From the NCBI RefSeq assembly GCF_003627075.1, contig NZ_CP032630.1, forward strand, positions 992,001-1,056,000: 64,000 nucleotides of DNA, given 5' to 3'. A program made the position numbers and the translations under genes. This document shows, one piece after another, positions 52,315 through 61,700 of this stretch. The notes under the pieces were generated by a model, which was not told where the DNA came from, did not search any database, and saw only the letters and a program-made list of their open reading frames with translations. Numbering within the stretch: the first letter of the stretch is position 1; each line of letters starts with the position of its first letter. The DNA comes from Protaetiibacter intestinalis. Its GTDB lineage: Bacteria; Actinomycetota; Actinomycetes; Actinomycetales; Microbacteriaceae.

Positions 52315-53181
52315 CTAGAGCCGCGAGCCCGGGATCGAGAAGGTGTCGCACGCCTGCGGGCCCTTCGTGCGCCCCACCTCGAACCAGCGCTGCCGCTGCT
52401 CGCTCGAGCCGTGCGTCCAGGTCTCGGGGTTCACCTGACCCTGCGTGGTCTCCTGGATGCGGTCGTCGCCGATCGCCTGCGCCGTCGCGAGCGCCTCGGC
52501 GAGCTGGTCGTCGGTGATCGGGTCGAGGTAGCGGTTGCCCTGGTCGTCGACCGTGTCCTCGGCCGCACCGACCCAGGCCCCCGCGTAGCAGTCGGCCTGC
52601 AGCTCGAGCCGCACGCCATCCGAGTCGGGGCCGGTGGCCGAGGTGTCGAGGCCGTCCATCTGCCCGACGATGTTCTGGATGTGGTGCCCCCACTCGTGCG
52701 CGACGACGTACAGCTGGGCGAGTGGGGCGCTGCTGCCGCCCAGGCTCGTGAGCTCGTCGAAGAAGCCGGTGTCGAGGTAGATGGTCTCGTCGGGCGGGCA
52801 GTAGAACGGGCCGACCGCGCTCGACGCGCTCCCGCATCCGGTGTTCACCGAGCCGGTGAACAGCACGAAGTCGGCGGGACTGCGGTAGCCCTCCACCTGG
52901 CTCGCCCAGTAGTCGTCGAGCGAGGCGTAGGCGCCCTGCATGCGGCAGTCGACCGACTCGTTCGCCTCCTCGCCGCTCGTGCACCCGACCGCGGTGTCCT
53001 CGCCGCCCGAGCCCCCGCCGCCGACGCCCTCGACGAGGCCGGTGAGATCCGGGCCGCCGGCGAGCGCCACGATGAGCACCACGATGCCGATGAGCCCGCC
53101 CCCGCCACCGAGCGCGATGCCGGTCTTCGCGCGGCGGCTGACGCGACCCTTGCTGATGTCCGCGTCGTCGTTGAACGTCAT
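52315..53181 (-). CDS. neutral zinc metallopeptidase (YpfJ family)
   Basis: The 288-residue protein has a short cytoplasmic N-terminus (MTFNDDADISKGRVSRR), one membrane helix (about 23-43) and an extracytoplasmic peptidase domain. The zinc-binding HEXXH is VAHEWGHHIQN. The family motifs TGFFDEL, LELQADCYAGAW and SSEQRQRWFEVG are present. Its substrates are unknown. It belongs to the putative neutral zinc metallopeptidase family (PF04228 type). Confidence 0.92.
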   Translation of the reverse strand: MTFNDDADISKGRVSRRAKTGIALGGGGGLIGIVVLIVALAGGPDLTGLVEGVGGGGSGGEDTAVGCTSGEEANESVDCRMQGAYASLDDYWASQVEGYRSPADFVLFTGSVNTGCGSASSAVGPFYCPPDETIYLDTGFFDELTSLGGSSAPLAQLYVVAHEWGHHIQNIVGQMDGLDTSATGPDSDGVRLELQADCYAGAWVGAAEDTVDDQGNRYLDPITDDQLAEALATAQAIGDDRIQETTQGQVNPETWTHGSSEQRQRWFEVGRTKGPQACDTFSIPGSRL

Positions 53182-53219
53182 GCGACGACGCTAGTCCCGC
53201 CGACGCGAAAGGGCGACGG

Positions 53220-53924
53220 TCAGCGGCGCTCCGGGTGCAGGATGCGGCCGACCCGCTCGCGCACGGTCGCGGGCGGCGGCTCGTTGTAGACGCCCGCCAC
53301 CTCCTGGCCCGACATGCGCTGGATCGCGGCCATCACGGCATCCGTCGCCTCGCGGCGGGCACGGCCCGAACTCGCGGGGCCGTAGACGGAGAGGTCGAGC
53401 GGCTCGCCGAAGCGCACCGTCACGCGGGCGAAGCGGATGGGGCCCTTGCCGCCCGGCTGCATGTCGTCGGTGCCGACGAGGGCCACCGGCACGACCGGCA
53501 CCCCCGCGGTGAGGGCCAGCCAGGCGACGCCCGTGCGCCCGCGGTAGAGGCGGCCGTCGCGCGAGCGGGTGCCCTCCGGGTAGATCGAGAACGCCTCGCC
53601 CGCCTCGAGCACCCGCAGACCGGCATCCAGCGCGTCCTGCGCGGCCGAGCCCGCGCCGCGCTCCACCGGCACCGCGCCGACGCCGCGGAAGAAGCCGCGC
53701 TGCAGTCGGCCCTTCGCGCCGCGTCCGGTGAAGTAGCTCGACTTCGCCATGAACGACACCGAGCGCCGCGCGACGAGCGTGATGACGATACTGTCGATGA
53801 ACGCGAGGTGGTTGCTCGCCAGCAGCACGCCGCCCCGCCGGGGAACGTTGCGCCGACCGATCACCCGCGGCCGGAACACGAGACGCGCGAGCGGCGACAG
53901 CAGCAGACGGCTGAGGAAGCGCAT
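53220..53924 (-). CDS. 1-acyl-glycerol-3-phosphate acyltransferase (PlsC family)
   Basis: The start is the ATG at 53924 (MRFLSRLLLSPL), preceded by a G-rich ribosome binding site; the frame upstream is probably not translated. The catalytic HX4D is NHLAFID (about 45-51), and the substrate motif is YPEGTRSRDG (about 115-124). PVVPVALVGT and RVTVRFGEPL complete the family. It makes phosphatidic acid at the membrane. It has 234 residues. Confidence 0.9.
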   Translation of the reverse strand: MRFLSRLLLSPLARLVFRPRVIGRRNVPRRGGVLLASNHLAFIDSIVITLVARRSVSFMAKSSYFTGRGAKGRLQRGFFRGVGAVPVERGAGSAAQDALDAGLRVLEAGEAFSIYPEGTRSRDGRLYRGRTGVAWLALTAGVPVVPVALVGTDDMQPGGKGPIRFARVTVRFGEPLDLSVYGPASSGRARREATDAVMAAIQRMSGQEVAGVYNEPPPATVRERVGRILHPERR

Positions 53925-54016
53925 CCCCCCACCCTCGCACCCGCGCATTCCGCGCGAGGTATGACGAGGGGAGCGCTCCCCGACCTCTCCCCTGGGCACA
54001 CGAGAAGCCCTCACCC

Positions 54017-54022
54017 TAGACT
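54017..54022 (+). promoter_or_regulatory. -10 of the NfeD/SPFH operon (leaderless)
   Basis: TAGACT ends 6 bp before the ATG at 54029, placing the transcript start at or next to the start codon. Confidence 0.5.
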
Positions 54023-54028
54023 CAGGGC

Positions 54029-54505
54029 ATGCTCCCCTTCCTCATCGTCGGCGGAATCGGACTCGTCCTCGTGCTGATCTCGCTCGTCTTCGACGAGATC
54101 CTCGACTTCCTCGACGGGGCACTGTCGGGCACCGCGGTGGGCAGCGCCCTCGTCGTGTTCGGAGCCTCGGGCGCGATCGCCGTCTCGAACGGGCTGCCCG
54201 AGTGGTCGGCCTACCTCATCTCTGCCGTCGTCGGCATCGTCGTGCTGGTCGGCGTGCAGCTGCTCATCCGCAGTCTGCGCCGCAGCGAAGACGGCACGCC
54301 GTCGTCTCCCGTCGGGCTCTACGGCGTCACCCGCTCGACCGTCACCACCACCTCGGGCGAGGTGAGCCTCGACGGGCCGCACGAGATCGAGACGCGGCTC
54401 GCGTTCGCCGACGAGACGATCCCGCGCGACACCCGCATCCGCGTGATCGAGCTGCAGGGCGCCCGCGTGCGCGTCGAGCGCGCCACCCCGGCGCCCGAGA
54501 ACTGA
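54029..54505 (+). CDS. NfeD-like membrane protein, partner of SPFH protein
   Basis: Helices are predicted at about 3-22, 35-53 and 60-80, then an OB-fold domain (about 92-152, GLYGVTRSTVTTTSGEVSLD). This is the short NfeD form without a protease domain (158 residues). Such proteins are encoded beside flotillin-like SPFH genes and are thought to help assemble them in the membrane. The SPFH gene starts 34 bp downstream. Confidence 0.82.
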   Translation: MLPFLIVGGIGLVLVLISLVFDEILDFLDGALSGTAVGSALVVFGASGAIAVSNGLPEWSAYLISAVVGIVVLVGVQLLIRSLRRSEDGTPSSPVGLYGVTRSTVTTTSGEVSLDGPHEIETRLAFADETIPRDTRIRVIELQGARVRVERATPAPEN

Positions 54506-54539
54506 ACCACCCGCACACCACCCCGAAAGGCACGCTCCC

Positions 54540-56051
54540 GTGAACTTCATCTCCGAGAACGTCACCGTCTTCGCCGTGATCGCGCTCATCATCGTCGCGC
54601 TCGCGATCTTCGGCTTCATCGCCGGACGCATCAAGCGGGTTCCGCCGAACTCGGCCATGGTCGTCGTCGGCCGCGGCGCCGGCGGCAAGGTGGCCGAGCC
54701 GGATGCCGGCCAGCGGGTCGTGATCGGCGGTCGCGTGTTCATCTGGCCGATCCTGCAGCAGGGCTTCCTCGTGTCGCTCGAGCAGCGTCAGATCGGCATC
54801 GCGGTGGAGGGCGTCGACAAGAACTTCATCAAGCTCGCCATCCAGGCATCCGTCAACTTCAAGGTCTCGGGCACCGCCGAGGGCGTGCGCCGCGCCGCCC
54901 AGCGCTTCCTCTCGCAGCAGAACTCGCTCACGCAGATCATCCAGCAGTCGCTCGAGGGGTCGCTGCGCTCGATCATCGGCAACATGCCGATCCAGGAGAT
55001 CATCTCCAACCGCAACGCGCTGTCGGAGGCCGTGGTCGAGGCGACGAAGGCCGACCTCGCCGAGCAGGGTCTGCAGGTCGACCTGCTCAACATCTCCGAC
55101 ATCTCCACACCCGGCACGAGCTACCTCGCCGACCTCGGTCGCGCCGAGGCCGCCCTCGCCCGCCAGAACGCGGAGGTCAAGGAGGCCGAGACGCAGCGCG
55201 CGGCCGAGTTCGCCCGCATCGAGGCCGCCGAGCAGATCGCCGAGCGTCAGAAGGCGCTCTCGCTCAAGCAGGCCGCCATCAAGGCGGAGACCGACCGCGC
55301 CAACGCCGAGGCGAACGCCGCCGGCCAGCTCGCCACCGCCGAGCAGGACAAGATCGTCGCCGTACAGCAGCGCGACGCGCTCGCCGAGCAGGCCCGGGTG
55401 GAGCAGGAGCGCCTCGACATCTCGGTGCGCAAGCCCGCCGAGGCCGCGGCTTACGCGACCGTGCAGGCGGCCACCGCCGAGCGCGACGCCGCCAACGCGG
55501 CGACCGAGGCGGATGCGTTCAAGCGCACCAAGATCGCCGAGGCGAACAAGGTGGCCGCGGTGCAGGACGCCCAGGCCGCCGCCGAGGCGGTGCGGCTCGC
55601 CGGTGTCGCCGAGCGCGACAAGCAGGTGGCGCTCGCCGAAGGTATCAAGGCCGAGGGCGAGGCGAAGGCCGCGGCCGTCGCCGCCGAGGGTCTCGCCGAG
55701 GCGAAGGCGATCGACGCCAAGGCCGAGGCGCTCAAGAAGTACGGCGAGGCCGCCCTCGCGCAGGAGATCATCGGCCGCCTGCCGGAGATCACCCGCGCCG
55801 TGTCGGAGCCGCTGTCGAAGATCGGCAACCTCACCGTCATCTCGAACGAGGGCGCATCCGCCGTCACCAAGACGGTCACGGATGTGGCCTCCGAGATCCC
55901 CGCGGTCGTGAAGAACCTCACCGGGCTCGACCTCTCGGCGCTGCTCGGCGGCGCCGCGGGTGCCGCGCTCGGCGGCTCCGACCTCGCCGCCACGGCGAAG
56001 CGGGCCGCCGCGAAGGCCCCGAAGCCGACGGACGCACCGCCCGCGGTCTGA
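54540..56051 (+). CDS. SPFH/flotillin-like membrane scaffold protein
   Basis: The GTG start (MNFISENVTV) follows CCCCGAAAGG. One N-terminal helix (about 8-28) leads to a band-7/SPFH domain (about 40-210; SLEQRQIGIAVEGVDKNFIK). A long Ala/Glu-rich coiled coil follows (about 205-400, with repeated AEAN, AERD and EAKA segments) and a C-terminal region (LPEITRAVSEPLSKIGNLTV) typical of flotillins. It has 503 residues. Flotillins gather membrane proteins into fluid-state domains. Confidence 0.93.
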   Translation: MNFISENVTVFAVIALIIVALAIFGFIAGRIKRVPPNSAMVVVGRGAGGKVAEPDAGQRVVIGGRVFIWPILQQGFLVSLEQRQIGIAVEGVDKNFIKLAIQASVNFKVSGTAEGVRRAAQRFLSQQNSLTQIIQQSLEGSLRSIIGNMPIQEIISNRNALSEAVVEATKADLAEQGLQVDLLNISDISTPGTSYLADLGRAEAALARQNAEVKEAETQRAAEFARIEAAEQIAERQKALSLKQAAIKAETDRANAEANAAGQLATAEQDKIVAVQQRDALAEQARVEQERLDISVRKPAEAAAYATVQAATAERDAANAATEADAFKRTKIAEANKVAAVQDAQAAAEAVRLAGVAERDKQVALAEGIKAEGEAKAAAVAAEGLAEAKAIDAKAEALKKYGEAALAQEIIGRLPEITRAVSEPLSKIGNLTVISNEGASAVTKTVTDVASEIPAVVKNLTGLDLSALLGGAAGAALGGSDLAATAKRAAAKAPKPTDAPPAV

Positions 56052-56064
56052 CGCACTCCCGCCC

Positions 56065-56095
56065 GACGGCGCCGGTCCTGTGGGCCGGCGCCGTC
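56065..56095 (+). terminator. terminator of the SPFH gene
   Basis: 11-bp stem GACGGCGCCGG (56065-56075) and its complement (56085-56095); the loop can close further to 3 nt. It begins 13 bp after the SPFH stop codon. Confidence 0.75.
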
Positions 56096-56169
56096 GTCAT
56101 CCCCGCGCCGTCGTCGTCCCGGCGCCGTCGTCGTCCCCGCGCCATCGTCGTCCCCGCGCCCGTCGTTCT
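56085..56169. repeat. 17-bp tandem repeat (about five units)
   Basis: Units begin at 56085, 56101, 56118, 56135 and 56152 and follow the pattern CCCCGCGCCGTCGTCGT with one to three changes each. Confidence 0.85.
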
Positions 56170-56170
56170 T

Positions 56171-56320
56171 CGCAACTCAGGAGACTTCGCACGTTTCGGC
56201 GCATCCGCAGCTCCCCCGCCCCGATCTCCTGAGTTACGGAAACCGCGGTTCTCGCAACTCAGGAGATTGCACGGGTGCGGCGCCGATTCCCGACGGAAGC
56301 GCCGGATCTCCTGAGTTGCG
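56171..56320. repeat. two tandem inverted repeats of the word CGCAACTCAGGAGAT
   Basis: Copies lie at 56171-56184 (forward), 56225-56238 (reverse, one mismatch), 56253-56267 (forward) and 56306-56320 (reverse, perfect). The forward-to-reverse spacing is 53-54 bp in both pairs. Confidence 0.92.
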
Positions 56321-56518
56321 GAAACGCTTCGGGCTTTGTTCCGGGGATGGCTGCGGGTGCTCCGCCGGCGGGACGAGTTGCACCTTCGGCGGGGGCATTC
56401 GCTGGCGCGGGCGGCGGGGCGGTCGCCCGGCGGGAGAGGTTTCCCCCGCCGCGCGACGACTTCTCCATCCGATCGGCGCAACACCGCGAGTGATGGCGTC
56501 CCGACCGCACGGGCGCGC

Positions 56519-58435
56519 TCAGAAGTCGAGGGGCGGGGCGTCGTCGTCGGTGAGGGGTGGGTAGTCGTCGTCCGGGGCCGCAGGAGTGGGGGCGGATGCG
56601 GGGGCGGATGCCACGGCCGGCGCGGGCGCGGGGGGCTCGTCGCCCGCGACGAGGGCGAGCACCGCGGCGCCGTAGGCCTCGAGCTTCTTCTCACCGACGC
56701 CCGAGACGGTGCCGAGCTCGGCGAGGCTCGCGGGCTCGGTGAGGGCGATGCCGCGCAGCGTCGCGTCGCCGAAGACGATGTAGGCAGGCACGCCCTGCGC
56801 GCGAGCGACGTCGGCACGCCACGCCCGCAGGCGCTCGAAGAGCGGCTGCGCCGCCTCGGGCAGCTCGGCGCCCGCGCTGCGCTTCTTCTGCTTGGCGACC
56901 CGTTCCGGCTCGCGCCGCAGCGACACCGTGCGCGATCCGTCGAGCACGGATGCCGAGGCCTCGGTGATCACGAGCGTGCCGTAGCCGTCGGTGTTGACGG
57001 CGAGCAGCCCCTGCGCGAGCAGCTGCCGCACCACCCCGCGCCACTCCTGCTCGCCGAGCTCGCCGCCGATGCCGTAGGTGCGCAGCTCGTCGTGCCGCTG
57101 CTGACGGATGCGCTCGGTGTCGCGCCCGAGCAGGATGTCGATGAGGTGCCCGGCGCCGAAGCGCTGGTTGCGCTCGCGCTGCAGGCGCACGATCGTCGAC
57201 AGCAGCTTCTGGGCCGGCACCGTGCCGTCCCACGCCTCGGGCGGCGCGAGGCAGGTGTCGCAGTTGCCGCACGGCTCGGAGGCCTGCCCGAAGTAGTTCA
57301 GCAGCTGCACCCGGCGGCACTCGACCGTCTCGCAGAGGGCGAGCATGGCGTCCAGGTGCTGGGATGCGCGCCGCTTGTAGGCGGCGTCGCCCTCCGACTC
57401 CTGGATCATGCGCCGCTGCTGCACGACGTCCTGCAGGCCGTAGGCGAGCCACGCCGTCGACGGCAGGCCGTCGCGGCCCGCACGCCCCGTCTCCTGGTAG
57501 TAGCCCTCGACCGACTTCGGCAGGTCGAGGTGGGCGACGAAGCGCACGTCCGGCTTGTCGATGCCCATGCCGAAGGCGATCGTGGCGACCATGACGATGC
57601 CGTCCTCGCGCAGGAACCGCGCCTGGTTGCGGGCGCGCACCCCCGCATCCAGCCCCGCGTGGTACGGCAGCGCCGGGATGCCCTCGGCCACGAGAGCATC
57701 GGCCGTCTTCTCGACGGAGGCGCGCGAGAGGCAGTAGACGATGCCCGCATCGCCCGGATGCTCGGTGCGGATGAGCTGCAGCAGCTGCGCGAGCGGCTGG
57801 TTCTTGGGCTCGATGCGGTACTGGATGTTGGGGCGGTCGAAGCTCGACACGAACTGCTGCGCGCCCTGCAGTTCGAGCCGTTCGACGATCTCGTGACGGG
57901 TGGCGGCGGTGGCCGTGGCGGTGAGGGCGATACGCGGCACGGTGGGCCAGCGCTCGTGCAGCACCGAGAGGCCGAGGTAGTCGGGGCGGAAGTCGTGCCC
58001 CCACTGGGAGACGCAGTGCGCCTCGTCGATCGCGAACAGGGCGATCGGGGCGCGGTCGAACAGCTCGCGCGCGCTCTCGAGCTTCAGCCGCTCGGGCGCG
58101 AGGTAGAGCAGGTCGAGCTCGCCCGCGAGCAGCTCCTGCTCGACGAGCCGTCGCTCGTCGGGGTTCTGCGTGGAGTTGAGGAACGCCGCCCGCACCCCGA
58201 GCGCGGCGAGCGCATCGACCTGGTCCTGCATGAGGGCGATGAGGGGCGAGATGACGACGCCCGTGCCCTGCCGCACGAGGGCGGGGATCTGGTAGCACAG
58301 CGACTTGCCGCCGCCCGTGGGCATGAGCACGACCGCGTCGCCGCCGCCCACCACCCGGTCGATGATGGCGCCCTGGTCGCCGCGGAATCCGGCGTAGCCG
58401 AAGACGCGGTGGAGGACCTCGAGGGGGGCGGGCAT
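56519..58435 (-). CDS. recQ: ATP-dependent DNA helicase RecQ
   Basis: RecQ unwinds DNA 3' to 5' in recombination and repair. The N-terminal motif 0 is [10 protein letters not shown], Walker [10 protein letters not shown] (about 38-46), and motif [21 protein letters not shown]. The RecQ-Ct zinc Cys are in [12 protein letters not shown] and EPCGNCDTC. The winged helix and a C-terminal HRDC domain (about 520-600) are present, followed by a Pro/Ala/Asp tail. It has 638 residues. Confidence 0.96.
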   Translation of the reverse strand: MPAPLEVLHRVFGYAGFRGDQGAIIDRVVGGGDAVVLMPTGGGKSLCYQIPALVRQGTGVVISPLIALMQDQVDALAALGVRAAFLNSTQNPDERRLVEQELLAGELDLLYLAPERLKLESARELFDRAPIALFAIDEAHCVSQWGHDFRPDYLGLSVLHERWPTVPRIALTATATAATRHEIVERLELQGAQQFVSSFDRPNIQYRIEPKNQPLAQLLQLIRTEHPGDAGIVYCLSRASVEKTADALVAEGIPALPYHAGLDAGVRARNQARFLREDGIVMVATIAFGMGIDKPDVRFVAHLDLPKSVEGYYQETGRAGRDGLPSTAWLAYGLQDVVQQRRMIQESEGDAAYKRRASQHLDAMLALCETVECRRVQLLNYFGQASEPCGNCDTCLAPPEAWDGTVPAQKLLSTIVRLQRERNQRFGAGHLIDILLGRDTERIRQQRHDELRTYGIGGELGEQEWRGVVRQLLAQGLLAVNTDGYGTLVITEASASVLDGSRTVSLRREPERVAKQKKRSAGAELPEAAQPLFERLRAWRADVARAQGVPAYIVFGDATLRGIALTEPASLAELGTVSGVGEKKLEAYGAAVLALVAGDEPPAPAPAVASAPASAPTPAAPDDDYPPLTDDDAPPLDF

Positions 58436-58576
58436 GCGCCTACCGTACCCGGCGGCTCGGACGTCGACCGGATCGGGGACGCCGCCTGTGGATCGCCGCG
58501 CCGCGGGCGTGAAAGCGCGTTCACCCCCGCACGGGTGCCCCCCCTTCGGGGTCGTCGCGCACGTCGGATTGAATCG

Positions 58577-58657
58577 TTACCTTCGTCTTCAAGGTAAACC
58601 GGATATCTGGGGGGAATCCGGAGCGGGGGATCGCCGTCGGGGGGCGGCGACCCCCGC
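58577..58657 (-). ncRNA. candidate structured RNA with two C6 hairpin loops (6C-RNA-like)
   Basis: On the minus strand, a long hairpin (58623-58657, stem 7+5 bp) has the loop CCCCCCGA, and a second hairpin (58599-58621, CCGGAT/ATCCGG) has a loop with CCCCCC. A third stem follows, TTACCTT/AAGGTAA (58577-58597). Two hairpins whose loops each hold at least six C define the actinobacterial 6C RNA. No clear promoter is visible, and the plus strand would fold equally well, so this is a candidate only. Confidence 0.4.
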
Positions 58658-58703
58658 ACCTTCATGTGGACCCCAGAAACCCCACGCGGTGCACGGCCGC
58701 GCA

Positions 58704-58742
58704 GCGGCCCGCAGGCACCAGTGGGATGGACCTGCGGGCCGC
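58704..58742 (-). terminator. terminator of the nuclease/nucleotidase gene
   Basis: Perfect 12-bp arms (GCGGCCCGCAGG, 58704-58715, and 58731-58742) with a 15-nt loop, 21 bp after the stop codon. Confidence 0.65.
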
Positions 58743-58763
58743 TTCACGCATCCGGCGACCGGG

Positions 58764-61700
58764 CTACAGCACGATCACCGGCGACGGCCAGCTGAGCGAC
58801 GGGTCGAAGCCCTCGCCGTGGAACTGCGCCGACAGCAGGTGGATGCCGCGCTTCAGCTTGCCGAGGTTGACGGTCACCTTGCCGTGGTCCGCCTCGGTGA
58901 GCTGCACGGTCGCGACCGTCTTGAGGCCGTCGCGGATGACGAGCTCGCCCACCGCGGGCGACCCGTCGGCCGTGCGCACCGTGACGGTGTACTTCACCGG
59001 CGAGCCCCACACGATCAACGGCGCGGAGCCGCTCGTGCGGGTGGCGACCGGCTCGGCCGGCTCGGTGGCCGCGGCCACGTCGATCGGCAGCGTCACCTCG
59101 GTGCCGCCCGGACCGGAGATCGTGAGCGTCTGGGCGCCCTCGACCCCCTCCGGGACGGTGAAGGTCACGGTGGCGGTGCCCTGCTCGTCCGTCGTGTCGA
59201 CGATCTGCAGTGCGATGGCGCCCGTGCCGAGCACCTCGCCGCCGAGGCTCACGGTGGCATCGCCCGAGGTGGCACCTCCCGCGCTGAACAGCAGCGACGA
59301 GAACTCGGCCGTCACCTGCTCGCCCGCCTGGTAGGCGGTGCCGTCGGCGGGGGCCGTGAGCGTCGCGCCCACGGCGCGCTGCTCGGTGGGCGGGGCGACC
59401 GGCGAGTGCTCGCCGATGTAGGCGACGAAGGCGTCGAGGTCGATGCGCCCCGAGTCGGCCTTGTTCGCACCCTCGGCGAAGGCGCCGAAGTTGTCGCCGC
59501 CGGCGGCGAGGAACGAGTTCGTCACCACCTTGACCACCTGGTCGTCGGTCACCGGCTCGCCGTTCAGCGTGATCGCCGTGATGTGCGATCCCGCCGCCGC
59601 GGCCGGGTCGTAGACGTACTCGAGCCCCTGCGACAGCCCGAGCTTCAGGAACGGACGCGCCGCCCCGGCCGGCTGCCACTGCTGCTCGAGCACGGCCTTC
59701 AGCTGCGCCCCCGTGAGGTCGAGCGTCACGAGCGTGTTGGCGAACGGCTGGATGAGCGCCGCCTCCGCGTAGGTGACGTTGCCGTCCGGGTCGTCCTCGC
59801 CCGTGCCCGCGTACACCAGGTCGGCGCGGATGCCGCCCGGGTTCATGAGCGCGGCCTCGGTTCCGAGGTCGCTGGTCGCCTCGAGCTGCGCGTCGGCGAT
59901 GAGGTTGCCGATCATCGACTCGCCGCCGCGGTTCTCGGAGCCGTCGGACTGCACGGCGCGCCGGATGTCCTGCGTGATCGTGCCGAGCGAGACGCCGCCG
60001 AGCTCCTTCGCGACCTCCACGGCATCCGCGACGATCTGCGCGACGGCCGGGTCGGGCGCGAATGCGCCGATCAGGTTGAGGTTCTCGGTCTCGATCGAGA
60101 GGGCCTCCGTCTCGGGGTCGTAGACGATCGTCGAGTGCCCGTACATCGCCCCGTACTGGCCGGAGGAGATGACCGGACGCGTGCGGTCGGTGCCGGGGAT
60201 CGGCACGTCGAAGTCGTACGCGAGGTGCGTGTGACCGGAGATGATCATGTCGACGTCGGGGTCGACCCCGTTCACGATGCGGCCGAAGTTGGAGTCGTCG
60301 GTCGCGCTCGAGATGTCGGTGGTCGCGGCGCCCTCGTGCACGAGCAGCACCAGGATGTCGGCCTCGCCGTTGGAGTCGTCGCCGTCGCTGAGCTGCTCGG
60401 CGACCCGGTTCACCTCGGGCACGACCTCCTTGACCTCGAGGCTCGCGATGCCCGCGGGGCTCACGAGCTCGGTGAGGTCCTCGGTGACGGCGCCGATGAA
60501 GCCGATCCGCACGCCGTCGAACTCGCGCACCTCGTACTCCTGGTAGGCGGGTTCGCCCGTCGCGCGGTCGTAGAGGTTCGCGGCGAGGTACGGCCAGTCC
60601 GCGTGCTCGAGGATGCGGTCGTCGACATCCGCGCGCCCCTGGTCGAACTCGTGGTTGCCGAAGGAGCTCGCGTCGAGCCCGATCTCGTTGAACGCGTCGA
60701 TCGTGGGCTCGTCGTGCTGGATGAACGAGGTGAAGGTGGAGGCGCCGATGAGGTCGCCCGCGCCCACGAACAGGGTGTTCGGGTTGGCCGCCTCGTAGGA
60801 GTCGACCATGCCGCCGAGCACCGCCGCCCCCGCGGTCGTCGAGGAGGCCTCGAGCCGGCCGTGGAAGTCGTTGATGCTCAGCAGGTCGATCGTGACCGGC
60901 GGCTTGACGGCGCTCACCCCGACCACGACCGGGTCGTGGTCGCTCGAGCGGTACGGGCTCGTGCCGTCGGTGGCGCCGTAGGCGTAGCCGCGGTCGCTCC
61001 ACTCGGCCGAGTTGATGCCCCACACCCCGACGCCCGTGACCGAGCTCGCGAGCGAGCCGCTGACGAAGGCGTGGTCGAGCGAGCCCAGCTCGCCGTTGTA
61101 GCTGTAGGTGTACTGGCCCTGCGCCTTCGTCGGCACGAGGTCGACGAAGCCGGCGTCGGTGAGCGCCTGGGCCGGGTCCTCCTGGCCGTAGGCGTTGAAG
61201 TCGCCGAGCAGGATGACGTCGGAGCTCTTGGCCGGGTCGGCGGCGATGCCGGCGACGAAGTCGACGAGGCGCTCCGCCTGCGCCGTGCGCTCGGCGTTGA
61301 AGAAGCCCTGGCCGTCGGCCGGCTCGGGGGCGGTGTTGCCGCTCGGCGGGCTCTTCGACTTGAGGTGGTTCGCCACGACGGTCACCAGCCGGCCGTCGCC
61401 GATGTCGAAGGTCTGGGCGACCGGCTTGCGCGCGATGTCCCACACGGCGTCCGCGTCGGCGAAGCTGTCGCCGACGGGCGTCACGACCGACGGCTTGAAG
61501 ATGATCGCGGTCGTGATGACGTCGTTGCCGTCGCCGTTCGCGGCGTCGGGCGTGGGGATGTAGTCCCAGGTACCGGCGCCGGCCGCGTCGTTGAGCCCCG
61601 CGACGAGGTCGCCGAGCGCCTCGTCGGCGGTCTCGCCGAGCACGGCGGAGTTCTCGATCTCCTCGAGCGCCACGACATCCGCGCCGAGCCCGTTGATCGC

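Larger units (their letters stand above)
56052..56518. other. 467-bp convergent intergenic region rich in repeats
   Basis: It contains, in order, the SPFH terminator, five 17-bp tandem units, and four copies of a 14-15 bp word in alternating orientation. The remaining 190 bp before recQ show no gene I can support. Confidence 0.7.
58436..58763. other. intergenic region between recQ and nuclease gene
   Basis: 328 bp without a protein gene. It holds the recQ promoter side (left), three successive hairpins (58577-58657) and the nuclease terminator (58704-58742). The only open frame across it continues into the opposite strand of the nuclease gene and has no protein-like features. Confidence 0.6.

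Noticed and set aside
54788..56056. Minus-strand frames opposite the SPFH gene
   Set aside because: Antisense to a coiled-coil gene; the Ser/Ala-rich product is a codon-bias artefact.
56171..56320. CRISPR array
   Set aside because: Only four copies in alternating orientation, 14-15 bp long, with no unique equal spacers and no cas genes.
58577..58742. A c-di-AMP (ydaO-type) riboswitch on the plus strand
   Set aside because: G-rich loops and GGAATCCGG looked suggestive, but no plus-strand gene follows and the conserved core could not be traced.
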